Shown here: positions 1 through 6,726 of the stretch, piece after piece
Numbering within the stretch: position 1 is the first letter of the stretch
Layout of the letters: every line of letters starts with the position of its first letter
Assembly: GCA_003577005.1 (NCBI GenBank)
Contig: QEUW01000128.1
Location: 1 to 17,412 of the forward strand
DNA from: Chloroflexota bacterium
GTDB taxonomy: Bacteria; Chloroflexota; Anaerolineae; Caldilineales; Caldilineaceae
DNA length: 17,412 nucleotides
Reading direction: 5' to 3'
The notes under the pieces: model-generated
The model's input: only the letters and a program-made list of their open reading frames with translations
The model's database searches: none
Told to the model about the DNA's origin: nothing
Position numbers and translations under genes: made by a program

Positions 1-963
1 CTGCTGCGCAATGCCGCGGCGGTAAGCCTTGCCCTCTTTCTCCTGCTTACGGTCGGTGATGTGCTGGGAAGCAGCCCGGTACGCCAGGCAAGCAGAGGAG
101 CCAGCGCACCGTTTGCCGGTGAGGCGCCAGCCGCAGCGGCTTTTCCGAGCGCCACTGCGACCTCCCAACCACTTACGCCACCGGGCGCCGGGTCGATTCA
201 GGAGTCCATTCAAGAAGAAGATGGTCAGGTTGCCAAAGAGAGCGCTGCGCCACCGCCTCCCCCTGCTGGCGCAAGCGAAGCCAGTGCTGGCGAGGCCGGC
301 GCCGTCGAAACAGCCGCGGGTGGGGTCGCCGCCGGTACGGCACCTGCCGGCCAGCCGGACGCGCAACTTTCCAGCCAGGAAGAGACCTTTGCTCGCGCCG
401 CGGGCGCACCTGGGCCCGACGGAAGGGAGGAGTTGGCGCCAATGGACCAGGCCGGCGACGCTGTAACCAACAGCCAGACTGTGCCGGCCGAGTCACTTTC
501 GGCTGCGATGGGTACGCGCACTGCTCTTGCCGCCACGGACGCCACCACCGTCACTACCGATGAGATTGCAGCATCGGATGAACGTGTGCTGGCCCCTGCG
601 GCGCAGTTGAGTGACACTGAGACCCTGACCCTGCCCGAGCCGGACCAAAGTGTCACAGCAGATGACGGCGGTTCCACAGCGGATGAAGAGGCCGATGATG
701 CAACTACTCTCACCTCGCCTACACCGGCAGCGCAAGCTGAGGAAGCGGTAACCTCCACAACCGGCGCTGAGAACGGGGAAGCCAATGAGGTTGCTGCCTC
801 CCCTCAAGGTGTGGAGGAGGTCCAGCCAGACCAGGAAGTAGCGCCGGTTGACTCGCTTCGGCGTTCGCTCCTGGATCTTTCGCAGCTTGCCACGGCTCTT
901 GTCACGCTGGTCTTTGGGGCGCTTTGGTGGCGCAGCCGTTCACAATCACCTACGAAGTTTTAA
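1..963 (+). CDS. Low-complexity protein with two terminal membrane segments (5' end outside window)
   Basis: The frame is open from base 1 to the TAA at 961-963, so the gene begins before the window; 320 codons are visible. The first about 22 visible residues (LLRNAAAVSLALFLLLTVGD) form a hydrophobic segment that could be a membrane anchor or the end of a signal peptide. A long region rich in Ala, Thr, Pro, Glu, Ser and Asp with no recognisable fold follows. A second hydrophobic stretch lies at visible residues about 295-310 (QLATALVTLVFGALWW), followed by a short basic tail. This is the layout of a membrane-tethered, probably extracytoplasmic acidic linker. An anti-sigma factor whose N-terminal domain lies off the window would fit, but no zinc-binding motif is visible to show it. 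The reading frame is convincing; the function is unknown. mutM follows after 9 bases and may be co-transcribed. Confidence 0.6.
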   Translation: MLRNAAAVSLALFLLLTVGDVLGSSPVRQASRGASAPFAGEAPAAAAFPSATATSQPLTPPGAGSIQESIQEEDGQVAKESAAPPPPPAGASEASAGEAGAVETAAGGVAAGTAPAGQPDAQLSSQEETFARAAGAPGPDGREELAPMDQAGDAVTNSQTVPAESLSAAMGTRTALAATDATTVTTDEIAASDERVLAPAAQLSDTETLTLPEPDQSVTADDGGSTADEEADDATTLTSPTPAAQAEEAVTSTTGAENGEANEVAASPQGVEEVQPDQEVAPVDSLRRSLLDLSQLATALVTLVFGALWWRSRSQSPTKF

Positions 964-972
964 GGCTGATTT

Positions 973-1812
973 ATGCCCGAATTGCCCGAAGTCGAAACCT
1001 ACGCTCGTGACCTGGCGCCCTTGCTGCGTGGACGTCGGGTTGAGGGCGCCCAGGTGCGTTGGCCGCGCACCATTGCAGCACCCGAACCGGAGGCTTTTGT
1101 CCAACGGATAGCGAGGCAGCGTTTTGTGGAATTTGGGCGGCGAGGCAAATATCTGCTACTAGGCATGGATTCCGGCGATACGCTCATCGTCCACCTGCGC
1201 ATGACCGGCCATCTCTTGGTGCAGCCGGGCCCTATTGAACCAGACGCCCACACCCATGTCGTGCTGGAACTGGACGACGGTCGCCAACTCCACTTTCAGG
1301 ATACACGCAAGTTTGGCCGTCTCTGGCTGACCGCCGACCCGGCGCCAGTATTAGCCAGATTGGGGCCGGAACCGCTAGAGGCCGCCTTCTTACCTGAGGT
1401 TCTAGCCCAAAAAGTGGCCGGACGTAAGGCGCCTATCAAGAATCTTCTGCTCGATCAAACAGTTGTAGCCGGCGTGGGGAATATCTATGCTGATGAGGCG
1501 CTCCACCAGGCAGGCATCCACCCGGCGCGCGCTGGCGGCGGCTTAACCGCCGAAGAGCTGGAGAAGTTGCACGCTGCGATTCAAGCGGTCTTAGGGGCTG
1601 CACTCGCAAACGGGGGCAGCAGTTTGGGCGCCAGCAGCGTGCAAAACTATGTGCGTCCCACCGGCGAACCCGGCGCCTTTCAAACGGCGCATCGCGTCTA
1701 CAAACGTGCGGGCCAGCCCTGTCTACGCTGCGGCACACCCATCGAGCGCATTGTTATTGCCCAACGCAGCGCTCACTTCTGCCCATACTGCCAACAAGAA
1801 CGGAGAACGTAG
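973..1812 (+). CDS. mutM: Formamidopyrimidine-DNA glycosylase (Fpg/MutM)
   Basis: Bifunctional base-excision repair enzyme that removes 8-oxoguanine and formamidopyrimidines and nicks the abasic site. At 279 aa it has the family's usual length. The N-terminus MPELPEVET supplies the catalytic Pro just after Met and the catalytic Glu. Lys59 in GRRGKYLL matches the conserved beta-hairpin lysine, and QDTRKFGR (about 109-116) and GVGNIYADEAL (about 167-177) are family signatures of the DNA-binding helix-two-turn-helix part. The C-terminal zinc finger has Cys250, Cys253, Cys270 and Cys273, the pattern of Fpg rather than zincless Nei-like proteins. The ATG is fixed because the Pro must follow it. 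The gene starts 9 bases after the upstream frame. Oddity: the last codons (ERRT, stop) lie inside a heptamer repeat, which supplies the TAG. Confidence 0.97.
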   Translation: MPELPEVETYARDLAPLLRGRRVEGAQVRWPRTIAAPEPEAFVQRIARQRFVEFGRRGKYLLLGMDSGDTLIVHLRMTGHLLVQPGPIEPDAHTHVVLELDDGRQLHFQDTRKFGRLWLTADPAPVLARLGPEPLEAAFLPEVLAQKVAGRKAPIKNLLLDQTVVAGVGNIYADEALHQAGIHPARAGGGLTAEELEKLHAAIQAVLGAALANGGSSLGASSVQNYVRPTGEPGAFQTAHRVYKRAGQPCLRCGTPIERIVIAQRSAHFCPYCQQERRT

Positions 1813-1890
1813 AGCATAGAACGCAGAACAGTTTTGCCGTCGAGGTTGTCTGCTCTACGTTCTGCGTTCTCCGTTCTCCGCTCCTGCGTT
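1797..1890. repeat. Inverted pair of degenerate 7-base repeats (family ACGTAGA / TCTACGT)
   Basis: The left arm is a run of 7-base units from 1800: ACGGAGA, ACGTAGA, GCATAGA, ACGCAGA. The right arm from 1854 is the complementary family: TCTACGT, TCTGCGT, TCTCCGT, TCTCCGC. The arms can fold into an imperfect hairpin around a spacer of about 22 bases. The element sits exactly between two convergent genes, and both the mutM stop codon (1810-1812) and the stop of the minus-strand gene (1855-1857) lie inside it. It may act as a two-way transcription terminator. A second copy of the same family lies at 16098-16170. Confidence 0.8.
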
Positions 1891-2097
1891 CCCCCGCTTG
1901 GCTGCTTCAAACTGGCGGCGCATTTCGACCTCGTGCTCCTGGGCGGCGCGTTCGCCTTCTTCCAGCGCCTTGTCGAGCCGTGAACGGTAGTTCTGATTAA
2001 AGTCGCTGCCCGTGGCTGGGCCAAAGACATAGTTGATGACGACGCCAACAGCTGCACCCAACGCTGCGCCAATGAGAAAATTGCCCAACTTGCCCAT
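1855..2097 (-). CDS. Small YtxH-like membrane protein
   Basis: The preferred start at 2097 gives 80 aa. Residues about 5-27 (GNFLIGAALGAAVGVVINYV) form one glycine/alanine-rich membrane helix. FGPATGSDF and a charged helix (about 37-68) follow. This matches the layout of YtxH-domain proteins, which are stress-associated in Bacillus but have no known biochemical activity. The frame stays open upstream to 2232, but 2097 is preferred because a GAGGAA Shine-Dalgarno lies just before it and a TATAAT promoter lies between the two starts. Its tail (ENGERRT) and TAG stop are encoded by the 1797-1890 repeat. The family call rests on layout, not on a strong motif. Confidence 0.7.
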   Translation of the reverse strand: MGKLGNFLIGAALGAAVGVVINYVFGPATGSDFNQNYRSRLDKALEEGERAAQEHEVEMRRQFEAAKRGNAGAENGERRT

Positions 2098-2145
2098 ACG
2101 TTCCTCGCACCCCGGATCTATTCCTGCGAATAAGAGTTGCCAAAG

Positions 2146-2175
2146 ATTATAGCCGGTTTTGCAACAAAGAAACAA
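2146..2175 (-). promoter_or_regulatory. Sigma70-type promoter for the YtxH-like gene
   Basis: On the minus strand a perfect TATAAT (2146-2151) is preceded, after 18 bases, by TTGTTT (2170-2175). Initiation would fall near 2139, leaving a leader of about 42 bases to the ATG at 2097. This supports the short form of the protein. The -35 box overlaps the foot of the hairpin at 2174-2206. Confidence 0.5.
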
Positions 2176-2206
2176 GAAGGGACATTGCAACGCAACGTCC
2201 CTTCTT
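2174..2206 (-). terminator. Hairpin terminator downstream of the PspC gene
   Basis: The 10-base arms AAGAAGGGAC (2174-2183) and GTCCCTTCTT (2197-2206) are perfectly complementary. An inner TTGC/GCAA stem closes a 3-base loop after one mismatch. Read on the minus strand the stem is followed by GTTTCTTTG, a moderate U-tract. It lies between the pspC stop and the promoter of the next minus-strand gene, where a terminator is expected. Confidence 0.65.
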
Positions 2207-2312
2207 ACCACCCCATTACCCCCGCCAGACATGGCAAGGTCTGCTAGAGATTAGCAATAGTAACTTTGTGACACCTAAACTTTGCCAGACTTGCCACCGG
2301 CGACGGCCACCA

Positions 2313-2354
2313 ATTAACAATTGACCATTGAGAATTGACCATTGACCATTATCT
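2313..2354. repeat. Tandem 7-base repeat, family ATTGACC
   Basis: Six consecutive 7-base units in strict register: ATTAACA, ATTGACC, ATTGAGA, ATTGACC, ATTGACC, ATTATCT. The last unit overlaps the first two bases of the pspC stop codon complement (2353-2355), so the array begins at the 3' end of that minus-strand gene. No protein frame explains it. Confidence 0.8.
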
Positions 2355-3222
2355 ACACCTTATACGTCGCCGTCCCGTCAATGACCTGTACATCCTGCGG
2401 TTCGGCGTTGTAGGCAGCCAGGTCAGCGGGTTGCTCTTCGGGCAAGAGCAGACCAAAGAGCACGTAGACGAGCACGCCCATGCCGATGCTGCCGATGCTA
2501 AAGGCCGCCCAGATGAGGCGCACCAGGTTGGCGTCGATTCCCAGCCGCTGGCCGATGCCGCCACAGACGCCCATAAAGAAGCGGTCAGTGCGGCTGCGCT
2601 TGAGCGGGATGCGTTGGCGAACGCTGCGCATAGAGCTTTTGATCTCCTCACCGCTGGGCGCCTTGACATTGTTGCTCACCCGGTTCCGCCAGTTAGCGAA
2701 GTCAATCCGCCAGTCACTGGCGCCGCCGGTGCCGCGCAGGAGCAGGTAGCCTACCCCAATCAACAGCGCTGGCCAGAAGACTACCGCCATCACCGACCAG
2801 AACGCGTCCCATAGTGGGGGCAGAATGCCGATGTTGGCCAACAGCCAGACCACACCCAGGCCGATCAAGACCTTGGCCGCCACGCCCAGGCTGCGCTCAT
2901 TGAGCTCGATAGCCGCCGGCCGCACCTGGCCGTTTGCCACCGTCCCCACAGGTAAGAGCAGCCAGAGCGCCAGATAGGCGAGAAAGCCGCCGCCACCTGT
3001 GGTCAACGTCGCTACAACCCAGAGCACGCGCACGAGGGTCGGATCCCAACCCAGGTAATCACCCAGGCCGCCACAGACGCCGCCGACCATCTTGTCGCTG
3101 GGGTGGCGATAGAGCGTCGCTTTGGCAGCCGGCGCCGCCTGGCTCTGCACTGTCTCCTGGTGGCCATTGACCTCCACCGTCGTCTCAGTGACCGTGCGCT
3201 CGACGACTTGTTCGTTGCTCAT
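2353..3222 (-). CDS. Membrane protein with two PspC domains
   Basis: A 289-aa protein. After a polar N-terminus, residues about 37-92 form a first PspC domain: LYRHPSDKMVGGVCGGLGDYLGWD, then a membrane helix ending in LALWLLLP. Two central membrane helices follow (about 115-135 and 143-163). After a basic linker a second PspC domain occupies about 208-262 (SRTDRFFMGVCGGIGQRLGID, then helix and FGLLLPEE). PspC in enterobacteria is an inner-membrane partner of the phage-shock response that senses envelope stress; other Psp partners are absent here, so its partner and role are unknown. The start at 3222 is supported by AGGAGGG five bases upstream. A heptamer array abuts its stop codon, and a strong hairpin lies about 150 bases further downstream. 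Confidence 0.9.
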   Translation of the reverse strand: MSNEQVVERTVTETTVEVNGHQETVQSQAAPAAKATLYRHPSDKMVGGVCGGLGDYLGWDPTLVRVLWVVATLTTGGGGFLAYLALWLLLPVGTVANGQVRPAAIELNERSLGVAAKVLIGLGVVWLLANIGILPPLWDAFWSVMAVVFWPALLIGVGYLLLRGTGGASDWRIDFANWRNRVSNNVKAPSGEEIKSSMRSVRQRIPLKRSRTDRFFMGVCGGIGQRLGIDANLVRLIWAAFSIGSIGMGVLVYVLFGLLLPEEQPADLAAYNAEPQDVQVIDGTATYKV

Positions 3223-3428
3223 GTTCCCTCCTAAACCTTTCTTGCGAATCTACTCTTCCTTTTGTGGCGGCAGGAGCACAGACTACCGCGCCTTTCTGTC
3301 TGGCGGCGATCTACTACCATGCAGCTACTTTGATGCATTTGGCTGGCCCGCCACGAACGTGCTAATTGCATACCAGTACGCAGGTCGTCGTAAAAGGTTG
3401 CATGACTTTGTGTTAGAATAGGGAGTGT

Positions 3429-4199
3429 ATGATCAAAGATATTTTGCGGGAGAGAGCTCATCGCCCCTGGCCATTGCCCCGGGGGCCGTGGATCATGACG
3501 CAGACCTGGCATGATCTGCTCTTTGCCCACTGGCCGGTTGCCATCGACCTGATGCGGATGCTTGTGCCGCCCCAATTGATGCTGGACACCTACGCGGGGG
3601 AGGCGTGGGTGGGGGTTGTGCCGTTTCGCATGTCGGGTGTGCGGCCACGCCTGGCTCCATCTGTACCCTGGCTTTCGGCTTTCCCCGAACTCAATGTCCG
3701 TACTTATGTCAAATCATCCGACCCAGAGAACCCGAAGCCGGGCGTCTATTTTTTTAGCCTCGAAGCGGCCAACCCCGTTGCTGTAGCGCTTGCCCGGCGC
3801 TTCTTTCATCTCCCCTACTTCAACGCATACATGCGGCTGCTCGACGACGGCCGCATGATCCACTACCTCAGCCGTCGCACGCACAAAGATGCGCCGCCGG
3901 CCACTTTTGTGGGTCACTATGCGCCCACTGGGTCCGTCTTTCGCTCGGCGCCCGGCTCACTGGAGGAATGGTTGACCGAGCGTTACTGCCTTTATACAGT
4001 AGACGACCACGGGCGCGCCCGCATCGCTGAAATCCACCACCTGCCCTGGCCGCTGCAACCCGCGACGGCGGAGATCGAAATAAACACAATGGCCGAGGCC
4101 ACCGGCATCGCTCTGCCGGCCACGCCACCCTTGCTCCACTTCGCCCGCCGCCTGGTCATGGTAGCGTGGCCGCTACGGCATGTGGAATCTGGGGCTTAG
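3429..4199 (+). CDS. DUF2071 (YqjF-like) protein
   Basis: A 256-aa protein that matches the DUF2071/YqjF family through most of its length. HRPWPLPRGPW (11-21), WHDLLFAHWPV (27-37), LMLDTYAGEAWVGVVPFRM (50-68), SAFPELNVRTYV (83-94) and GVYFFSLEA (105-113) are the family's hallmark segments. Members are predicted cytoplasmic; the biochemical function is not established, though a distant acetoacetate-decarboxylase-like fold has been proposed. The start at 3429 is supported by GGGAG three bases upstream and by the conserved N-terminus. The UvdE-like gene follows downstream on the same strand, with a heptamer repeat in between, so the two may share a transcript. Confidence 0.85.
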   Translation: MIKDILRERAHRPWPLPRGPWIMTQTWHDLLFAHWPVAIDLMRMLVPPQLMLDTYAGEAWVGVVPFRMSGVRPRLAPSVPWLSAFPELNVRTYVKSSDPENPKPGVYFFSLEAANPVAVALARRFFHLPYFNAYMRLLDDGRMIHYLSRRTHKDAPPATFVGHYAPTGSVFRSAPGSLEEWLTERYCLYTVDDHGRARIAEIHHLPWPLQPATAEIEINTMAEATGIALPATPPLLHFARRLVMVAWPLRHVESGA

Positions 4200-4231
4200 A
4201 GAGCGTCTCGAAATACAGAGTAGCCTTCACC

Positions 4232-5224
4232 ATGTCATCGAACATTCTGCATTCCGCACCTCGCATTCCGCATTCGACATATCGTCTGGGTTTTGCGGTG
4301 AAGGTGCTGGGGGCGCCGCTGCGCTCGCACGATAGCCGGCGCTGGCAGAACCAGCCGCACCTGAGCGTCAGCCTGGCCTATCTGCGCGACATCTTCGAGT
4401 ATCTTCACACACATGAGATCCACTTCTACCGGCTGGCTGGACAACTGGCCCCGTATCTCACCCACCCCGATCTGCCCGCGTTTCACCGCCAGATCGACGA
4501 GTGCACCACCGAGCTGGCGGCGTTGGGCGACCTGGCGCGCGATTACCGGTTGCGGCTGACGCTCCACCTGGCCTATTTCATCCAGATGAGCAGCCCCGAT
4601 GAGACGCGCTCGTCGCGCTCCCGGCAAGAGTTGGTCGTTGCCGCCCAGTTGCTCTCGGCCATGGGACTAGGGGTGGATGCGGTGATCGTGGTGCATGTGG
4701 GTGGGCTCTATGGCGATCAGGTGGCTAGCCGCGAGCGATTTGCGCGCAACTTCGAACAATTGCCTGATGTGGTCCAAAACCGGCTGGCATTGGAAAACGA
4801 CGACCGCCACTTCAGCCTGCAAGATGTCCTCTGGCTGCACCGGCGCACGGGCACTCGCGTGGTGCTGGATACCTTGCATCACCACTGTCTGAACCCCAGC
4901 GGCCATCCGCTCAACAATGCCCTGGCGCTGGCGCTCGCCACCTGGCCAGCCGGCGAGCAGCCGAAGGTCCACGTGAGTAGCCCGCGGACGGCGCTACGCC
5001 GCTTTGTGCGTCACGGACAGCCCTATGTGCAGCCGCCGTTGCCCAATCAACATAGTGATTTTATCGACGTATTCGCCTTCATTGATCTGCTGCGCAACGC
5101 CCGCGCCGCCAATCTCCGCCCGTTTGATATTATGCTCGAAGCCAAGGCCAAAGACCTGGCATTGCTGCGGCTGCGCGAACAGGTGTCTAAGTTTGCGCCT
5201 GATCTGGCAGGCTTGATTGCCTGA
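4232..5224 (+). CDS. uvsE: UV-damage endonuclease (UvdE/UvsE)-like TIM-barrel protein
   Basis: A 330-aa protein of the UvdE family, which nicks DNA 5' of UV photoproducts with a multi-metal TIM-barrel active site. Family landmarks occur in order: YRLGFAV (17-23), HFYRLAGQLAP (64-74), LHLAYF with likely ligand His112, VVHVGGLYGD with His155, ALENDD with Glu188, DTLHHH with Asp213 and His216, KVHVSS with Lys245 and His247, NQHSDF with His274, and MLEAKAKD with Glu303. The metal ligands therefore look intact. The usual HPGQY segment reads HLAYF, so the Gln/Tyr pair that probes damaged DNA is changed. The start is uncertain: the family N-terminus needs YRLGF, and the heptamer array encodes residues just before it. 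The ATG at 4232 is preferred; an in-frame ATG at 4166 would overlap the upstream gene. No clear Shine-Dalgarno is visible. Confidence 0.8.
   Translation: MSSNILHSAPRIPHSTYRLGFAVKVLGAPLRSHDSRRWQNQPHLSVSLAYLRDIFEYLHTHEIHFYRLAGQLAPYLTHPDLPAFHRQIDECTTELAALGDLARDYRLRLTLHLAYFIQMSSPDETRSSRSRQELVVAAQLLSAMGLGVDAVIVVHVGGLYGDQVASRERFARNFEQLPDVVQNRLALENDDRHFSLQDVLWLHRRTGTRVVLDTLHHHCLNPSGHPLNNALALALATWPAGEQPKVHVSSPRTALRRFVRHGQPYVQPPLPNQHSDFIDVFAFIDLLRNARAANLRPFDIMLEAKAKDLALLRLREQVSKFAPDLAGLIA
4244..4278. repeat. Tandem 7-base repeat, family ATTCCGC, inside the start of the uvsE-like gene
   Basis: Five units in register: ATTCTGC, ATTCCGC, ACCTCGC, ATTCCGC, ATTCGAC. It lies 44 bases after the DUF2071 stop codon and encodes about residues 5-16 (ILHSAPRIPHST) of the following protein if translation begins at 4232. 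Confidence 0.8.
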
Positions 5225-5260
5225 CTAACCCGTATACAAAGCTTTCGCTCCGACAGGCCG

Positions 5261-6205
5261 CTATGCCACCCGGTTGAGCAGCGGCTCCCCTCGCAATCCG
5301 GCCTTCAAATTATCGACCGCTCGCTGGGCCATGCGGCGGCGGGTCTGGCGAGTGGCGCTGCCCAGGTGGGGCGCAATGACAAAATTCTCCAGCTTGAGCA
5401 GCGGGTGGTCGCGCGGCAGCGGTTCCGGCTCGGTGACATCTACAGCGGCGCAGTAGATCCACTTTTCTTGCAAGGCTTCGAGCAGGGCGTCGTGGTCGAT
5501 CACACCCCCGCGCGCCACGTTGACAAGAACCGCCGTCGGTTTCATCATGCGCAACTGTTTGCGACCGATGATCCCGCGCGTCTCCGGCGTGAGTGGGACG
5601 TTGAGCGTCACAAAATCGGCCTGTTGGAGCAGGTCGGGCAGGGTGGCGTAGGTGGCGCCCAGTGCAGCCTCGGCCTCAAGGTTGCGCCGCCGGTTGTGGT
5701 AGAGTACCTTCATGTCAAAGCCGCGGGCGCGTTTGGCTACCTCTTTGCCAATGTTGCCCATCCCAATGATGCCCAACGTGCTGCCAAAAACATCATAGCC
5801 GTGGAGGATGTTGGGGTCATACTTTGTAAATTCAGGGCCGCGCGCAAAACGGTCACCGATGATCAGATTGCGCGCCGCCGCCATGAGCAGCGCAAAGGTC
5901 ATATCCGCCGTGGCGCCATCTACCAGGTTGGGTGTGTTGCCGACTGGGATGTTGCGCGCCCGGGCATCTTCCAGGTGAATATGGTCGACACCAACGCCAA
6001 AGTTGCTGATCACGCGCAGATTGGGCATGGTGTCCATGATTTCCCCGTTGATCTTAGGGTGGCCGTAGACAAAAAACCCTTCTGCCGCCCGCAGGATAGT
6101 TGGGTCCGTCCCGGTTGGCGACCAAAGTTGCACCTGGCATTCAGCGCCAAGCATGGTCATGATCTCGTCGGAGAGGGGTGTATTCGTCACGATCTGATAA
6201 GGCAT
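5261..6205 (-). CDS. D-2-hydroxyacid dehydrogenase (glyoxylate/hydroxypyruvate reductase-like)
   Basis: A 314-aa NAD(P)-dependent oxidoreductase of the D-isomer 2-hydroxyacid dehydrogenase family. The nucleotide-binding motif is GMGNIG (148-153). The catalytic Arg232 lies in NVARGGVIDHDAL, Glu261 in DVTEPEPLP and His280 in APHLGSAT, so the catalytic triad is complete. The N-terminal half carries SNFGVGVDHIH and the GNTPNLVDGATADMTF signature that precedes the NAD domain. The closest characterised types are glyoxylate/hydroxypyruvate reductase and glycerate dehydrogenase; substrate cannot be fixed by eye. The frame extends upstream to 6286, but 6205 is preferred because AGAGGA lies upstream and a good promoter occurs between the two candidates. 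It converges on the uvsE-like gene with a gap of 36 bases. Confidence 0.92.
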   Translation of the reverse strand: MPYQIVTNTPLSDEIMTMLGAECQVQLWSPTGTDPTILRAAEGFFVYGHPKINGEIMDTMPNLRVISNFGVGVDHIHLEDARARNIPVGNTPNLVDGATADMTFALLMAAARNLIIGDRFARGPEFTKYDPNILHGYDVFGSTLGIIGMGNIGKEVAKRARGFDMKVLYHNRRRNLEAEAALGATYATLPDLLQQADFVTLNVPLTPETRGIIGRKQLRMMKPTAVLVNVARGGVIDHDALLEALQEKWIYCAAVDVTEPEPLPRDHPLLKLENFVIAPHLGSATRQTRRRMAQRAVDNLKAGLRGEPLLNRVA

Positions 6206-6250
6206 GGCGGATTCCTCTTTCTCTGAATGAACTTGGGGCGCTGGCTCGCC

Positions 6251-6279
6251 ATTATAGCGGCGGTCAGGTAGGCTGTCCA
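6251..6279 (-). promoter_or_regulatory. Sigma70-type promoter for the hydroxyacid dehydrogenase
   Basis: On the minus strand TGGACA (6274-6279) and a perfect TATAAT (6251-6256) are separated by exactly 17 bases. The predicted start near 6244 gives a leader of about 39 bases to the ATG at 6205, and rules out the longer reading of the gene from 6286. Confidence 0.6.
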
Positions 6280-6297
6280 GCCGCATCTATCCTCATC

Positions 6298-6515
6298 CGG
6301 GCTTCTCAAAAATCAGGGCAGGGAGCCACGGATTGATAGAAACTCGCGGATTACGCTTAGAGCCTATTCGAATAACTCTGCGACAACGATGATTCGTTGG
6401 TGTAGTTGTCGGACCTGCAACCGTTATTCGGATGGGCCCTTCGTGAGATGCCGATCCGCGGCTTTCTGTCAATCCGCGGTTCTTGACCTTTGCCGCCACT
6501 TTTGAGAAGCCCTGT
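6298..6515. mobile_element. MITE-like palindromic element, about 218 bases
   Basis: The ends are perfect 13-base inverted repeats, GGGCTTCTCAAAA (6299-6311) and TTTTGAGAAGCCC (6501-6513). The interior is also an imperfect palindrome: a GGATTGA-AGAAA-CGCGGAT segment recurs in inverted form, ATTCGAATAAC pairs with GTTATTCGGAT, and CGACAAC pairs with GTTGTCG near the centre. There is no convincing coding frame. Near-identical 10-base flanks, TATCCTCATC (6288-6297) and TATCCCCATC (6516-6525), could be a target-site duplication with one change. A non-autonomous element moved by a transposase encoded elsewhere is the simplest reading. The left terminus also appears at 8933-8945. Confidence 0.65.
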
Positions 6516-6723
6516 ATCCCCATCTATATCCGGCAGACACGAAATCACCTATGGTCATACGCCGACATCACCGGTACGATGAATCCAGCCACAAAGGGCG
6601 CAAGTAAGTACAAGGGGGTTGGTACAAGGGCGTGCGAACCCCCTCAGGTCCGATGAAGTGGGTTAACCTACGCAACCGGGACAGAAAGTCTTGATTCTCG
6701 TGGGGCTGTACCCAAAAGGAGCG
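6516..6723. other. Intergenic region upstream of the PfpI gene, with a short direct repeat
   Basis: No gene is supported. It holds GTACAAGGG twice (6608-6616 and 6622-6630, period 14), and an AGGGGGTT / AACCCCCT pair that could form a stem around the second copy. These could be an operator or leader structure. I see no convincing -35/-10 pair. Confidence 0.4.
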
Positions 6724-6726
6724 ATG

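Noticed and set aside
2313..2354. The heptamer arrays as a CRISPR array
   Set aside because: The units are 7 bases long and contiguous, with no unique spacers and no cas genes nearby.
3361..3428. TTGCAT and TAGAAT before the DUF2071 gene as a promoter
   Set aside because: The two boxes are only 10 bases apart, too close for a sigma70 promoter, and no better -35 lies at the right distance.
5366..6226. A 286-codon open frame on the plus strand opposite the hydroxyacid dehydrogenase
   Set aside because: It is the mirror of a well-supported gene and shows no family motif.
6293..6548. Minus-strand open frames of 63-76 codons inside the MITE-like element
   Set aside because: They cover a palindrome, carry no motif, and overlap each other in different frames.
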